A model generated the notes under the pieces. It saw nothing but the letters and a program-made list of their open reading frames with translations, did no database searches and was not told the origin of the DNA. Positions 8,163 through 19,762 of a DNA stretch of 64,000 nucleotides are shown in pieces. The first letter of the stretch is position 1; each line of letters begins with the position of its first letter. Made by a program: the position numbers and the translations under genes. Source of the DNA: Thermodesulfobacteriota bacterium (GTDB taxonomy: Bacteria; Desulfobacterota; UBA8473); assembly GCA_040757775.1 (NCBI GenBank), contig JBFLWQ010000006.1:62001-126000 (forward strand), read 5' to 3'.

Positions 8163-9833
8163 GTGTTTAGAAAAGAGACATTGAAAGAGATCGAGCGTTT
8201 GAACAAGGAGTATGAAGCCAATGTTAAAAGAGTATTAAAAAAATTTTCAATAGAAGAGAAAGAAGCGAAAACCCTTTCAGGCCTCCCCTTAAAATCGATT
8301 TACACCCCCCTTGATATTAGAGATAATAACTATGTTGAAGATATCTCTTATCCCGGCTTGTACCCCTTTACCAGGGGGATCACCCCAACAGGGTACAGGA
8401 CAAAAGAATGGACTATACGACAGGTAGTAGGATTGGGAACTGCTGAGGAGACCAACGAGAGGCTGAAGTATCTATTTAAACAAGGGCAGACTGGATTTAG
8501 TGTCTGTGGAATGGGCTACCAGCATTATGAATCCAGTGACGAACGGAGCTTTGGTATCCTGGGAAAGGGCGGTGTATGGATTGATACCCTGGCAGACATT
8601 GAAACCCTTTTTGACGGAATAGATATGTCTAAGATCAGTATCAACCAGATTGGCTTCTCAATGCCTGTCTTTGCCATGATTCTGGCAGAAGCTGTAAGGC
8701 AGGGTGTAGATTTTAAGAGTCTGTCTGGAACTATTCAGAACTGCGTTTTCCCTTTTGGTGAGGGCCCTCAAATGAGGGGGAATGGGTCGGTGGATATCAG
8801 TGAGTATTGCACAAAGAATCTGCCGCGATGGAACCATTCTAGTATCTCTGTGAGGAATATCAGGGATGAAGGTATATCTGCCCCTCAGGAAATTGCTTTT
8901 GGGGTTTACATGGGAAGTTTTACCCTGCAATCTGTAGTCGCAAGGAATATAGATGTTGATGAAATTGCCCCCAGGATTTCCTTCTTTCTCAGCTCTGAGA
9001 ATGACTTTCTTGAGGAAGTAGCCAAATTCCGCGCAATGCGCAGGTTATGGGCAAGAACCCTTAAAGAAAAGTTCAATGCCAAGGATCCCAGATCATGGCT
9101 TATGCGATTTCACACCCAGACCACATCAGTTAACCTGACAGCCCAGCAGCCTCTTAATAACATAATCCGCTCTACCATCCACGCCCTTGCCGCTGTGCTG
9201 GGGGGTGCTCAGTCAATGTCTGTAAACTCCTTTGACGAGGTCTTTGCTACACCCACCACGGCTTCGGCTACCTTATCACTGCGTACCCAACAGATAATTG
9301 CCCATGAAAGCGGTGTGGCAAACGTTATTGATCCTTTAGGCGGGTCATATTGTATAGAATCCCTTACCAATCAACTTGAACAAAAGGCAATTGAGATACT
9401 GAAAGAGTTAGAGGATATGCAGCCTCAGAAGGCATATAAGTATATTGCTGATCAGGGCAAAGAGTCTGGATATCTCAGGCAAAAGGCCATAGATAATAAC
9501 GAAAGGACTATGGTGGGTGTTAATAGATTTGTTTCGAGAGAGGGTGAAGAGGGAATTGATCTCGGGAATATGGACATTCTGGGATACGACCCTAAATGGA
9601 GAGACAAACAGATAAAAAGGCTCAATCGGGTTAAAAAGGAAAGAAACCGTGGAAAAGCAGAGAAAGCCAGGAAGTTGCTGGAAGATGCATACAGGAATAA
9701 AATAAATATAATAGAACCTATGGTAGAGGCTGTTAAGGCATATCTGAGCATTGGGGAGATTGTTAAGATAAGAGAAAAGGTTTATGGCCAAGCAGATCTA
9801 AGCCATGTATGGGGATGTTACTTTGGTATGTAG
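8163..9833 (+). CDS. B12-dependent acyl-CoA mutase large subunit, divergent paralogue
   Basis: This 556-residue protein is the TIM-barrel (substrate) part of a methylmalonyl-CoA-mutase-family enzyme without the fused B12 domain. It keeps the PFTRGITPTGY region with the tyrosine matching Tyr89 of Propionibacterium mutase, WTIRQ, SGTIQN, APRISFF, and the AQQPLNN and DPLGGSYCIE motifs. By hand alignment two substrate residues are gone: the position of His244 (GYH in the standard enzyme) is Asn in SVRN, and the position of Arg207, which holds the succinyl carboxylate, is also Asn. It may be a noncatalytic partner, like MutA of the classical heterodimer, or use another substrate. The start is GTG with GGAGGTG ahead. 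Its B12 subunit follows at once. Confidence 0.88.
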   Translation: MFRKETLKEIERLNKEYEANVKRVLKKFSIEEKEAKTLSGLPLKSIYTPLDIRDNNYVEDISYPGLYPFTRGITPTGYRTKEWTIRQVVGLGTAEETNERLKYLFKQGQTGFSVCGMGYQHYESSDERSFGILGKGGVWIDTLADIETLFDGIDMSKISINQIGFSMPVFAMILAEAVRQGVDFKSLSGTIQNCVFPFGEGPQMRGNGSVDISEYCTKNLPRWNHSSISVRNIRDEGISAPQEIAFGVYMGSFTLQSVVARNIDVDEIAPRISFFLSSENDFLEEVAKFRAMRRLWARTLKEKFNAKDPRSWLMRFHTQTTSVNLTAQQPLNNIIRSTIHALAAVLGGAQSMSVNSFDEVFATPTTASATLSLRTQQIIAHESGVANVIDPLGGSYCIESLTNQLEQKAIEILKELEDMQPQKAYKYIADQGKESGYLRQKAIDNNERTMVGVNRFVSREGEEGIDLGNMDILGYDPKWRDKQIKRLNRVKKERNRGKAEKARKLLEDAYRNKINIIEPMVEAVKAYLSIGEIVKIREKVYGQADLSHVWGCYFGM

Positions 9834-9888
9834 GTAATCTTGGGTTTCCCTCTGTTTAAAAAGCTCAAAATACCTTTGGAGGTGGAGA

Positions 9889-10296
9889 TTGGAGAGTAAT
9901 AAAAAGATCAGAGTGCTACTGGTTTCTGATAGTCCGGGTCATTCTACCGGTTACTATGTAGTGGGAAAGGGATTGAGGGAGGCAGGTATAGAAGTAATAT
10001 TGGGGGGGTTCCAGATTCCCTCTCAGATAGTGGAATCTGCCATTCAGGAGGATGTAGACTTTATAGGTTATCGAATTATGGATGGTGCCCCTGAAATTCT
10101 TGTGCCAAGATTGGTGGAATTGCTTAAGGAGAAATCAATCCGGGATATCCAGGTCATTATTGGCGGGATCATCCCCCCACCAATTGTACCCACATTGAAA
10201 GGAATTGGAATAAAAGGAATATTCACCCCCGGAACAAAGATTTCAGAAATAGTGGACTATGTTAGAAGTCATTTTGATACTGGGACATCAGGGTAA
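9889..10296 (+). CDS. cobalamin-binding small subunit of a mutase, divergent DxHxxG
   Basis: The 135-residue protein has the B12-binding Rossmann-like fold of mutase C-termini, with the late motif IIGGIIPP and a FTPGT turn. The cobalt-binding motif DxHxxG reads PGHSTG: the histidine that ligates cobalt is kept, but the aspartate that hydrogen-bonds to it is proline, and the nearby lysine (Lys604 in the standard enzyme) is also missing. The usual SSLAGGH segment is RIMDGAP. The start is TTG after GGAGGTGGAG. It pairs with the upstream divergent large subunit. Confidence 0.82.
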   Translation: MESNKKIRVLLVSDSPGHSTGYYVVGKGLREAGIEVILGGFQIPSQIVESAIQEDVDFIGYRIMDGAPEILVPRLVELLKEKSIRDIQVIIGGIIPPPIVPTLKGIGIKGIFTPGTKISEIVDYVRSHFDTGTSG

Positions 10297-10349
10297 CTTC
10301 TGAACTGACTAAATATTCAGGCAGGAAATAATGGAGGAAGGAGTTGTAA

Positions 10350-12011
10350 TTGAGCGCTAAACTGGATATAAAACGTATAGAAGAAGAAAGAATCAAATGG
10401 GAGAAAAAATGTGTAAACCCTGTCCTTGAAAAAATGGGGGAACGAGAAAGTAATTTCTCGACTTCATCAATAGACAATGTAAGAAGGGTTTACACCCCGG
10501 AAGACATTAAGAATCTTGACTATCTGGATGCCCTGAATTTCCCCGGCCAATATCCCTTTACAAGAGGGATAAGGCCTACCGGCTATCGCGGACAACTCTG
10601 GACTCATCGTCTTGTTTCAGGAGCAATGGGTGGTAAAGAATCAAACAAGATATTGAAGAACCTTATTGCTCACGGCGAGACTGGGTTAAATCCGGTTTTC
10701 GACCCCCCCACTTTAAATATCAGGGATTCTGATGAAGAAATGTCTCAGGGACAGGTAGGGGTCAACGGGACAGCCATCGATACCTTAAGAGACATGGAGA
10801 ATCTGTTTGATGAAATCGACATAGAGAAGGTTTCTGTCAGTCTTATTACTCCGCATCCCTTTTTATTTCCTATGTACATTGCAATGGCAGAGAATCGTGG
10901 TGTCGAGCTCCACAAACTAAGAGGAACGATCCAAAACGATTGTATCAACAATTCTCACTCGTGTAACTGGTTCAGGATGGCTCCCTTGCCCTTGCGAATG
11001 AAAATACATGGTGACGCTGTAGAGTTCGCTACGAAACATCTACCCTTATGGAATCCATTGAGTATTGTTGGCTATCATATCCGAGAAGGAGGCGCTACAG
11101 CGGCACAAGAAATTGGGTTTACCATTGCCGACGGGATTGCCTATGTGAAAGATTTCATTGAAAGGGGTATGGATGTCGACTTATTTGCCCCAAGGCTAAG
11201 TTTCTTTTTTAGTTGTGAGACAGATTTCCTTGAAGAAGTGGCTAAATTCAGGGCAGCGAGGAGGGTCTGGGCTAAAATAATGAAGAACAGATTTCATGCG
11301 AAAGAAGATACGAGCTTGCTTTTGCGGTATCACGTTCAGACAGCCGGTAGTTCCTTGCTGGCACAGCAACCATTGAACAACATAATAAGAACTACCATAC
11401 AGGCACTTGCCGCAGTGTTAGGAGGTTGCAATTCTCTGCATACGAATTCGTATGATGAAGCGTTTGGTGCCCCAACTCCCGAAGCTGCTTTGATTGCCCT
11501 GCGAACTCAGCAAATTATAGCTCACGAAAGTGGCGTTGCTAATACGGTAGATCCCCTGGGGGGATCTTACTGTATTGAAGCAATTACTGATGAGCTGGAA
11601 AGAAAGTCTTTTGAAATTATAGAGCAGGTAGATCAAAGAGGAGGTGCCGTTAATGCATGGAAATGGATACAAGATACCTATCTCTCGGCGGCATATGAGA
11701 AACAAAAAAGGATAGAAAATAAAAAACAGGTCATTGTCGGGCTTAACGCGTTTACTCTTGACGAACAAAAAGAGCATAAATTAGACCTCTTTGAAATAGA
11801 TCCCGATTTTGAAGAGAAACAGATTGCATTTCTACACGAGATTAAAAGAAAGAGAGACCACAAATCGCTTGAAAGGGCATTGAACGAGATAACTCATGTT
11901 ACCGAAAATGGCCATAACACTATGAGACCGATGGTGGAAGCTTACAAGGCATTAGCAACTCTTGGGGAGGTTCGACTGGCTTGGGAGAGAGGGATCAATA
12001 TAGTAACCTGA
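10350..12011 (+). CDS. B12-dependent acyl-CoA mutase large subunit
   Basis: The 553-residue product is the second mutase large subunit and is closer to standard: it keeps the Tyr89 equivalent (TGY), GTIQND, and the catalytic histidine in VGYHIREGGA. By hand alignment the Arg207 position, which binds the substrate carboxylate in methylmalonyl-CoA mutase, is lysine, so the substrate may differ from methylmalonyl-CoA. The TTG start has GGAGGAAGGAG ahead. No MeaB/ArgK-type chaperone and no epimerase lie nearby. Together with the next gene it should form the working mutase of this four-gene cluster. Confidence 0.88.
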   Translation: MSAKLDIKRIEEERIKWEKKCVNPVLEKMGERESNFSTSSIDNVRRVYTPEDIKNLDYLDALNFPGQYPFTRGIRPTGYRGQLWTHRLVSGAMGGKESNKILKNLIAHGETGLNPVFDPPTLNIRDSDEEMSQGQVGVNGTAIDTLRDMENLFDEIDIEKVSVSLITPHPFLFPMYIAMAENRGVELHKLRGTIQNDCINNSHSCNWFRMAPLPLRMKIHGDAVEFATKHLPLWNPLSIVGYHIREGGATAAQEIGFTIADGIAYVKDFIERGMDVDLFAPRLSFFFSCETDFLEEVAKFRAARRVWAKIMKNRFHAKEDTSLLLRYHVQTAGSSLLAQQPLNNIIRTTIQALAAVLGGCNSLHTNSYDEAFGAPTPEAALIALRTQQIIAHESGVANTVDPLGGSYCIEAITDELERKSFEIIEQVDQRGGAVNAWKWIQDTYLSAAYEKQKRIENKKQVIVGLNAFTLDEQKEHKLDLFEIDPDFEEKQIAFLHEIKRKRDHKSLERALNEITHVTENGHNTMRPMVEAYKALATLGEVRLAWERGINIVT

Positions 12012-12060
12012 ATAAAAATAACTGGAAAAGTTTTGCAGATTATTTGACAAAGGGTGATAT

Positions 12061-12465
12061 ATGAAAAAAAATATCAGGATTCTTTTGGCAAAACCTGGGT
12101 TAGATGGTCACCTAAGAGGCATAAACGTTTTAGCAAAAGCCTTGATGGATGCTGGAATGGAAGTGGTTTATCTGGGAGTCGATTTGACCCCAAATGAAAT
12201 AGGTCAAGCGGCGGTCGAAGAAGGGGTGGATATTGTCGGACTAAGCATTCATGCAGGTGGAGCAGTAACGCTTCTTTCAAAAGTGAAGTCAGCCTTGAGT
12301 AAACAAGGAGTCGATAATATTCCTATTTTGGTGGGAGGGATCATCCCGCCAAAAGAAGAACCTATATTAAGAGAAATGGGGGTTGTGGGAATATTCGGGC
12401 CTGGATCCCACCTTCAAAGTATCATCAAATGTATAAATGAGACCGTACACCACGCAGGTCTGTAA
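12061..12465 (+). CDS. cobalamin-binding small subunit of a mutase, canonical
   Basis: A 134-residue B12-binding subunit with the full motif LAKPGLDGHLRG, containing the lysine, aspartate and cobalt-ligating histidine expected for base-off/His-on binding, then SIHAGGA and VGGIIPP. It ends 9 bases from the end of nusB on the other strand. It is the partner of the mutase large subunit just upstream, as in split mutases of the isobutyryl-CoA mutase type. Confidence 0.9.
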   Translation: MKKNIRILLAKPGLDGHLRGINVLAKALMDAGMEVVYLGVDLTPNEIGQAAVEEGVDIVGLSIHAGGAVTLLSKVKSALSKQGVDNIPILVGGIIPPKEEPILREMGVVGIFGPGSHLQSIIKCINETVHHAGL

Positions 12466-12473
12466 CTCCAAAC

Positions 12474-12911
12474 TTATTCTGTTTCTCTTGAATCGTTTCT
12501 GTCCTTAACAATATCTGCTGATATCCTATCCAATATACCATTTATAAATGAACCTGATTTTTCCGAACCGAACTTTTTCCCCAAATCGATAGCCTCATTC
12601 AGGGTAACCTTGGCAGGGACATCCTTACAGTAGAAGAGTTCAAATATGGCCAGTCTTAATATACTCCTATCTACCCTGGACATCCTCTTTAGCCTCCAAT
12701 TTTCCGAGCATTCCTCAATAAGCCTGTCAATTTCCTCTTTATGATTATAGACACCCTCTACCAATTTTTCAGTGAACTCCCTGGACCTTTCCAACCCCTT
12801 AAAATTCTGCCAGAAAAGGTCTAAGGCATCCCTGGCATTCTCACGGCTTATATCAATCTGATAGAGAATTTGGAGGGCTAATTCCCTGGATTTACGCCTG
12901 TTTCCCATCAA
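12474..12911 (-). CDS. nusB: transcription antitermination factor NusB
   Basis: The 145-residue all-helical protein has the NusB hallmarks: RRKSRELALQILYQ at the N-terminus, LIEECSENWRLKRMSRVDRSI in the middle, NEAIDLGKKFG and a FINGILD near the end. NusB works with NusE (S10) in antitermination complexes. It is the last gene of the riboflavin operon, 10 bases behind ribH, which is the usual neighbour. Confidence 0.93.
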   Translation of the reverse strand: MMGNRRKSRELALQILYQIDISRENARDALDLFWQNFKGLERSREFTEKLVEGVYNHKEEIDRLIEECSENWRLKRMSRVDRSILRLAIFELFYCKDVPAKVTLNEAIDLGKKFGSEKSGSFINGILDRISADIVKDRNDSRETE

Positions 12912-12921
12912 ATCCTTTTTT

Positions 12922-13389
12922 CTATAACTCTTTAAGAATATTTGCCATCTCTATGGCTGAAATAGCTGCATCCCACCCTTTATTACCTGACTTTGAACCT
13001 GCCCGTTCTATTGCCTGTTCTATATTATCTGTAGTAATTACACCCAGAGATATAGGGGTTTCACACTCTAAAGAAACATTGGCAATACCTTTGGTAACTT
13101 CTGCACTGATATATTCAAAGTGAGGGGTAGCACCTCTGATAACTGCACCCAAACATATAACAGCATTGTACTTTTGAGATTTTGCCAACTTTTTTGCAAC
13201 CAGTGGTATCTCAAATGAACCAGGAACCTTCACTATTTCAATGTCATCTTCATCTGCACCAGATCTAATCAATGCGTCCAATGCTCCAGCAAGCAATTTT
13301 TCACTAATAAAATCATTAAACCTGCTCACTACGATTCCAAACTTCAGACCACGAGCATCTATTTTCCCTTCTATTATCTTCTGTGACAT
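12922..13389 (-). CDS. ribH: 6,7-dimethyl-8-ribityllumazine synthase
   Basis: At 155 residues this is the normal size for RibH, which condenses 3,4-dihydroxybutanone phosphate with the ribityl-aminopyrimidine. Motifs seen are [31 protein letters not shown] (with the catalytic histidine) and the late SGNKGWDAA. The start has a GGAAGAG site. It lies between ribBA and nusB. Confidence 0.95.
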   Translation of the reverse strand: MSQKIIEGKIDARGLKFGIVVSRFNDFISEKLLAGALDALIRSGADEDDIEIVKVPGSFEIPLVAKKLAKSQKYNAVICLGAVIRGATPHFEYISAEVTKGIANVSLECETPISLGVITTDNIEQAIERAGSKSGNKGWDAAISAIEMANILKEL

Positions 13390-13459
13390 CTCTTCCTCCT
13401 CTTAACCATTCAGGTTGGCACAAAGCAGAAAATGCAGGGACAAAGTTGCAAAGGCACAT

Positions 13460-13527
13460 AGGCACAAAGGCTTGAACGTTAGAACGTTTACACGTTTGAA
13501 CGTTTGGTACTCTCTGCCTTTGTGCCT
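13460..13527. repeat. perfect 12-base inverted repeat with repeat-rich loop
   Basis: AGGCACAAAGGC (13460-13471) is matched exactly by its reverse complement at 13516-13527. The 44-base loop holds repeated GAACGTT/AACGTTT words, and AAAGGCACA words extend left to about 13440. It sits between ribBA and ribH on the transcribed minus strand, so it could form a stem-loop in the operon mRNA. Confidence 0.75.
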
Positions 13528-13549
13528 CAAGCTTGTGCCTGAGCAGTTA

Positions 13550-14755
13550 CTATTTTATATTCAACATATGCCCCATTTTCTTCTTCTTTGTTTCCAAATA
13601 CTTAATGTTGTTATCATTAGGCTTAATCTCAATAGGCACCCTCTCTGTAACTACCAGCCCATATCCTTCTATCCCCTTAATCTTTTTAGGGTTATTTGTC
13701 ATCTGTTTCATCTTTCTTACCCCCAGATCGCGAAGGATCTGTGCCCCTACACCATAATCCCTAAGATCGGGTTTAAAACCAAGTCGTTCATTAGCCTGAA
13801 CAGTATCCAGACCTTGATCCTGAAGCTCATATGCCCGAAGCTTATTAATCAGCCCAATACCCCTTCCCTCTTGATGCATATAAACAATAACACCCTTGCC
13901 TTCCTCTTCAATCATCCTCATAGCAGTATGGAGTTGCTCCCCGCAGTCACACCTCTGGGAACCAAAGACATCACCTGTTAAACACTCGGAATGAACCCTT
14001 ACCAAAATCTCGTCTTCGGGATTGATATCTCCTTTAACCAGCGCAAGATGCTGGTGACTATCTACGTCATTTTCATATGCAATAGCCTTGAATTCCCCAC
14101 CATACAGGGTAGGTATACGTGTTTCTGCAACCCTTCTAACGAGACTCTCGTTTTGCAGTCGATATTCAATTATATCGGCAATTGTAACAATTTTTAAACC
14201 ATGCTTTTCAGCAAAGATCTCTAAATCTGGCATCCTTGCCATGGTTCCATCGTCTTTCATTATCTCACATATCACACCAGCCGGCATTAAGCCGGCAAGC
14301 CTGGTCAAATCAACTGAACCTTCTGTCTGTCCTGTTCTTACCAGCACCCCACCATTTCTCGCAATTATAGGAAAAATATGACCAGGTCGGGCGAGATCCT
14401 GGGGTTTTGTCCTTTCGTCTATAGCAGTTAAAATTGTCTTAGCCCTATCCGCAGCAGAAATACCAGTAGTAACCCCGCATCTCGCTTCAATAGAAATTGT
14501 AAATGCAGTATTAAAAGTAGAGGTGTTCTCCGTTACCATAGGGGAGAGATGTAATTCATTCGCCCTTTTTTCAGTTAAGGTCATACATATAAGCCCCCTG
14601 CCATATCTTGCCATAAAGTTGACAGCATCAGGGGTAACTTTCTCCGCCGCTATCATCAGGTCTCCTTCATTTTCACGGTCCTCATCATCAACAAGGATTA
14701 TCATCTTCCCCTTTTTTACATCGTCAATAGCTTCTTTGATTGTGCTTAATGCCAT
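13550..14755 (-). CDS. ribBA: bifunctional DHBP synthase / GTP cyclohydrolase II
   Basis: The 401-residue fusion starts with a DHBP synthase domain (about 1-200; [10 protein letters not shown] near 23 and the PGHIFP segment) and continues with a GTP cyclohydrolase II domain with the zinc ligands in [15 protein letters not shown] and the HQEGRGIGL motif. It supplies both precursors for riboflavin. Length is standard. A 131-base gap separates it from ribE upstream. Confidence 0.95.
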   Translation of the reverse strand: MALSTIKEAIDDVKKGKMIILVDDEDRENEGDLMIAAEKVTPDAVNFMARYGRGLICMTLTEKRANELHLSPMVTENTSTFNTAFTISIEARCGVTTGISAADRAKTILTAIDERTKPQDLARPGHIFPIIARNGGVLVRTGQTEGSVDLTRLAGLMPAGVICEIMKDDGTMARMPDLEIFAEKHGLKIVTIADIIEYRLQNESLVRRVAETRIPTLYGGEFKAIAYENDVDSHQHLALVKGDINPEDEILVRVHSECLTGDVFGSQRCDCGEQLHTAMRMIEEEGKGVIVYMHQEGRGIGLINKLRAYELQDQGLDTVQANERLGFKPDLRDYGVGAQILRDLGVRKMKQMTNNPKKIKGIEGYGLVVTERVPIEIKPNDNNIKYLETKKKKMGHMLNIK

Positions 14756-14886
14756 TTAAGACCCCCTCCCCTACTTTGCAGGAGCAACATTTATGACGCC
14801 CGCTACAATAGCAAGCTTAAGATTGCTGTTAAGCCTGCTGTTGTGATAAATCAAACCCCTACATTTTGTGCCAGATAAACTATTTT

Positions 14887-15540
14887 CTAGGTAAAACCAT
14901 GTTTACTAAGAAACTCCCTGTTAATTTTACTGTCTCCCTCTCTTTTGCCATACCCTTTATCTAAGAACCTTTCTACATACTTCCCGATTATATCATTCTC
15001 AATATTGACACTGTCACCAGCTTTTTTATCACTTAAGGTAGTATGCCCCGCTGTGTGGGGTATTATATTCACACCAAAATTATCATCTGTACACTCATTC
15101 ACAGTTAAACTGATACCATCGATGGCAACAGAACCCTTCTCAATTATATACTTCATTATATCTTTAGAAGCCGAGATTTTCATCCTTGTGGAATTTATAT
15201 CTTTAGAAACCTCCCTAATCTTTCCAATACCATCAACATGACCCAAAACAAGGTGCCCGCCCAATCGATCTGAAATACGCATGGCTCTCTCTAAATTTAC
15301 CTTCTGTTCCTCCTTTATCTCCCTGAGAGTTGTTCTCTGTAAGGTCTCAGGTGAAACCTCCGCTCTGAATTCTTTTGACATCACTTCCACAATAGTCAGA
15401 CAAACGCCATCCACAGAGATACTATCACCGGTCTTTGTTTCAGTCAAATCCAGGTTGCTCTCTATAAAGAGAGTCATAGAGCCGCCCTTTTTGCCGATTT
15501 TCTTTATTGTACCTACACCTTCTATCAATCCGGTAAACAT
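14887..15540 (-). CDS. ribE: riboflavin synthase alpha chain
   Basis: I set the start at MFTGLIEG (15540), preceded by AAGGGG; a frame 18 bases longer lacks support. The 217-residue protein has the two lumazine-binding repeats expected, opening with MFTGLIEGVG and GHLVLGHVDGIG, plus GVCLTIV and GISLTVN. It makes riboflavin by dismutation of two ribityllumazines. A short basic tail (KREGDSKINREF) extends past the usual end. Confidence 0.93.
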   Translation of the reverse strand: MFTGLIEGVGTIKKIGKKGGSMTLFIESNLDLTETKTGDSISVDGVCLTIVEVMSKEFRAEVSPETLQRTTLREIKEEQKVNLERAMRISDRLGGHLVLGHVDGIGKIREVSKDINSTRMKISASKDIMKYIIEKGSVAIDGISLTVNECTDDNFGVNIIPHTAGHTTLSDKKAGDSVNIENDIIGKYVERFLDKGYGKREGDSKINREFLSKHGFT

Positions 15541-15555
15541 ATTACCCCTTATAAG

Positions 15556-15700
15556 CATTCAGCTATCAGCGGTCAGTTTTCAGTTTCAACTCTTAAGAGA
15601 CTTATAATCTAATTTTCTCTGAAAGCTTTAGATTAAGTTTTTTAACTCACCCCACACGTTTGTCTCAGGCTGACAGCTGATCGCTGGTTGCTGAACGCTT
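15556..15700. repeat. degenerate TCAGCTATCAGCGGTCAG word repeats between ribE and ribD
   Basis: Words related to CAGC(T/G)ATCAGC and GGTCAG occur at 15557-15590 and, in inverted sense, at 15669-15697. The right block encodes the last residues of ribD. Related words occur at 35089-35118. These are typical dispersed extragenic repeats of unknown role. Confidence 0.55.
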
Positions 15701-16798
15701 ATCTTTGTTTACGTATCCTTCAACTAAAATATCGTCTCCCAATCTTCTAACTCTGACATTCTTTAGATTAATGGCATCGTTGAGTTTCTCAACGCCTTCG
15801 CCACCCACCATGCCTAATGCATCTGCCCCCCCTATGATCTTAGGAGCATAAAAAAATAAAACTTTATCTACAATGCCGCTACCAAGAGAAGAGGCATTTA
15901 CCTCAGCGCCACCCTCAATAATAAGGCTTGTAATCTCCAGTTTGCCAAGCTCATACATAAGCTCCCTTAAATCAACTCTATTGTCTTTGGAACCGACAAC
16001 AAGTACCCTTACTCCCAGTTCTTCTAATTTTTTTATCTTCTCCCTGGGCGCCAATTCAGTGGTAGCAATAATGGTCCCGGCTTCGGATTCAGGCTTTAAA
16101 ACCTTTGCTCGAAGCTTTATCCTTAACTTGCTGTCAACAACTATCCTTACAGGGTCCTTACCTTTCCTGCCATTTAAACGGGTAGTAAGTTTAGGATCGT
16201 CTGCCATAATCGTACCAATCCCTACCAAAATCCCGTCTGCCTCGTCCCGCAACCTGTGTAAAAAAGCCCTGGACTTTTCATTGCTAATCCATCTGCTATC
16301 TCCAACCCTGGTGGCAATCTTACCATCTAAACTGGCAGCTGACTTGAGAATTACAAATGGCATTTTTTCAGTTATATACTTTATGTATGTCTCGTTTAAC
16401 CTCTGACATTCCTCTCTTAGTATGCCTGTTTGCACATATATTCCATTATCCTTCAGGCATTGAAGACCCCTTCCTGCCACAACTTCGTTTGGGTCTTCTA
16501 TACCTACAAACACCTTTTTAATTCCGCTATTAATAATCGTTTTTGTACATGGAGGAGTTCTTCCATAATGATTACATGGTTCAAGGTTAATATATAGATC
16601 TCCTTCCCTGGCATTTTCACCTGCATCATTCAGAGCATTAATCTCGGCATGGGGCTCTCCTGCTTTCTGGTGGAAACCCTTACCAGCAATCTCACCCCTT
16701 TTAACTACTACAGCCCCTACCAAGGGGTTGGGGCTCGTTTTGCCTCGGGCCCTTTTAGCCAATCTAATGGCTAATCTCATGTACTCTTCTTCTTTCAT
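15665..16798 (-). CDS. ribD: bifunctional pyrimidine deaminase / reductase
   Basis: This 377-residue fusion has an N-terminal zinc deaminase (HAEINAL about 50-56 and PCNHYGRTPPC) and a C-terminal NADPH reductase (LKSAASLDGKIA, WIS, IIEGGAEV). It carries out steps two and three of riboflavin synthesis. The C-terminal tail SATSDQLSA is encoded by a copy of the intergenic CAGC/GATC word repeat, so the repeat appears to have invaded the gene end. It follows nrdR by 23 bases. Confidence 0.95.
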   Translation of the reverse strand: MKEEEYMRLAIRLAKRARGKTSPNPLVGAVVVKRGEIAGKGFHQKAGEPHAEINALNDAGENAREGDLYINLEPCNHYGRTPPCTKTIINSGIKKVFVGIEDPNEVVAGRGLQCLKDNGIYVQTGILREECQRLNETYIKYITEKMPFVILKSAASLDGKIATRVGDSRWISNEKSRAFLHRLRDEADGILVGIGTIMADDPKLTTRLNGRKGKDPVRIVVDSKLRIKLRAKVLKPESEAGTIIATTELAPREKIKKLEELGVRVLVVGSKDNRVDLRELMYELGKLEITSLIIEGGAEVNASSLGSGIVDKVLFFYAPKIIGGADALGMVGGEGVEKLNDAINLKNVRVRRLGDDILVEGYVNKDKRSATSDQLSA

Positions 16799-16821
16799 AT
16801 CCTCTCAAAACTCACCCTTAC

Positions 16822-17286
16822 TTATTCTCCTTTTTGTCCCCCAAGGAGTTCCCGGACTTCTACCATAAAATCGCTTACATCCTTGAATTGACGGTAAACC
16901 GAAGCGAATCTGACATAAGCCACTGCATCTAAGTCATGCAATGCCTTCATTACCCTTTCACCGATATCCGAGCACTTTATCTCTTTTTCACCGCTATCTT
17001 GAAATTCATGTTCTATCTCATTGACTACATTTTCAATCTCATTAATGCTTATTGGACGTTTCTCACATGCCTTTTTAATACCGTTAAATATCTTGGTCCG
17101 ATCAAAAGGTTCTCTTCTGCCATCCTTCTTAACTACTGATGGAAGAACCTCTTCAACCCTTTCATAGGTCGTAAACCTTTCTTTACAATCCAAACATTCT
17201 CTTCTACGCCTTATGATATTACCGTCTTTGCTAAGCCTTGAATCTATAACCCTGTTGTCAAGATTGGAGCAAAAGGGACATTTCAT
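16822..17286 (-). CDS. nrdR: transcriptional repressor NrdR
   Basis: The start is placed at MKCPFC (17286); a longer frame to 17364 adds 26 residues that are not NrdR-like. The 154-residue protein has the zinc ribbon CPFC...CLDC and the ATP-cone domain ([13 protein letters not shown]). NrdR senses (d)ATP and represses ribonucleotide reductase genes. It is the first gene of the rib operon, a common arrangement. Confidence 0.94.
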   Translation of the reverse strand: MKCPFCSNLDNRVIDSRLSKDGNIIRRRRECLDCKERFTTYERVEEVLPSVVKKDGRREPFDRTKIFNGIKKACEKRPISINEIENVVNEIEHEFQDSGEKEIKCSDIGERVMKALHDLDAVAYVRFASVYRQFKDVSDFMVEVRELLGGQKGE

Positions 17287-19554
<2,268 letters not shown>

Positions 19555-19762
19555 GTTGTTGTAGTATATGCCTTCCTTTTGCGGTTTTAATCGATAAGTA
19601 AATATAATTATATTAATGGATTATGCCATTTTTATTTTACAAAAAGGCCTGTTTCTGTTACACTTATTTTATCTTTTAATAACATTTTAGCCCTTTTTAA
19701 AAAAGTAATCGCTATTATTATAAACTGGTCTGCAAAAAGGTATTAACCCCAAAGAGATTAAG

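Noticed and set aside
9408-9791. Antisense reading frames of 99-127 residues over the first mutase gene
   Set aside because: They lie opposite a clear mutase coding sequence and show no recognisable domain or ribosome site.
13415-13981. 188-residue plus-strand frame opposite ribBA
   Set aside because: It is a shadow of ribBA, with low-complexity composition and no ribosome site.
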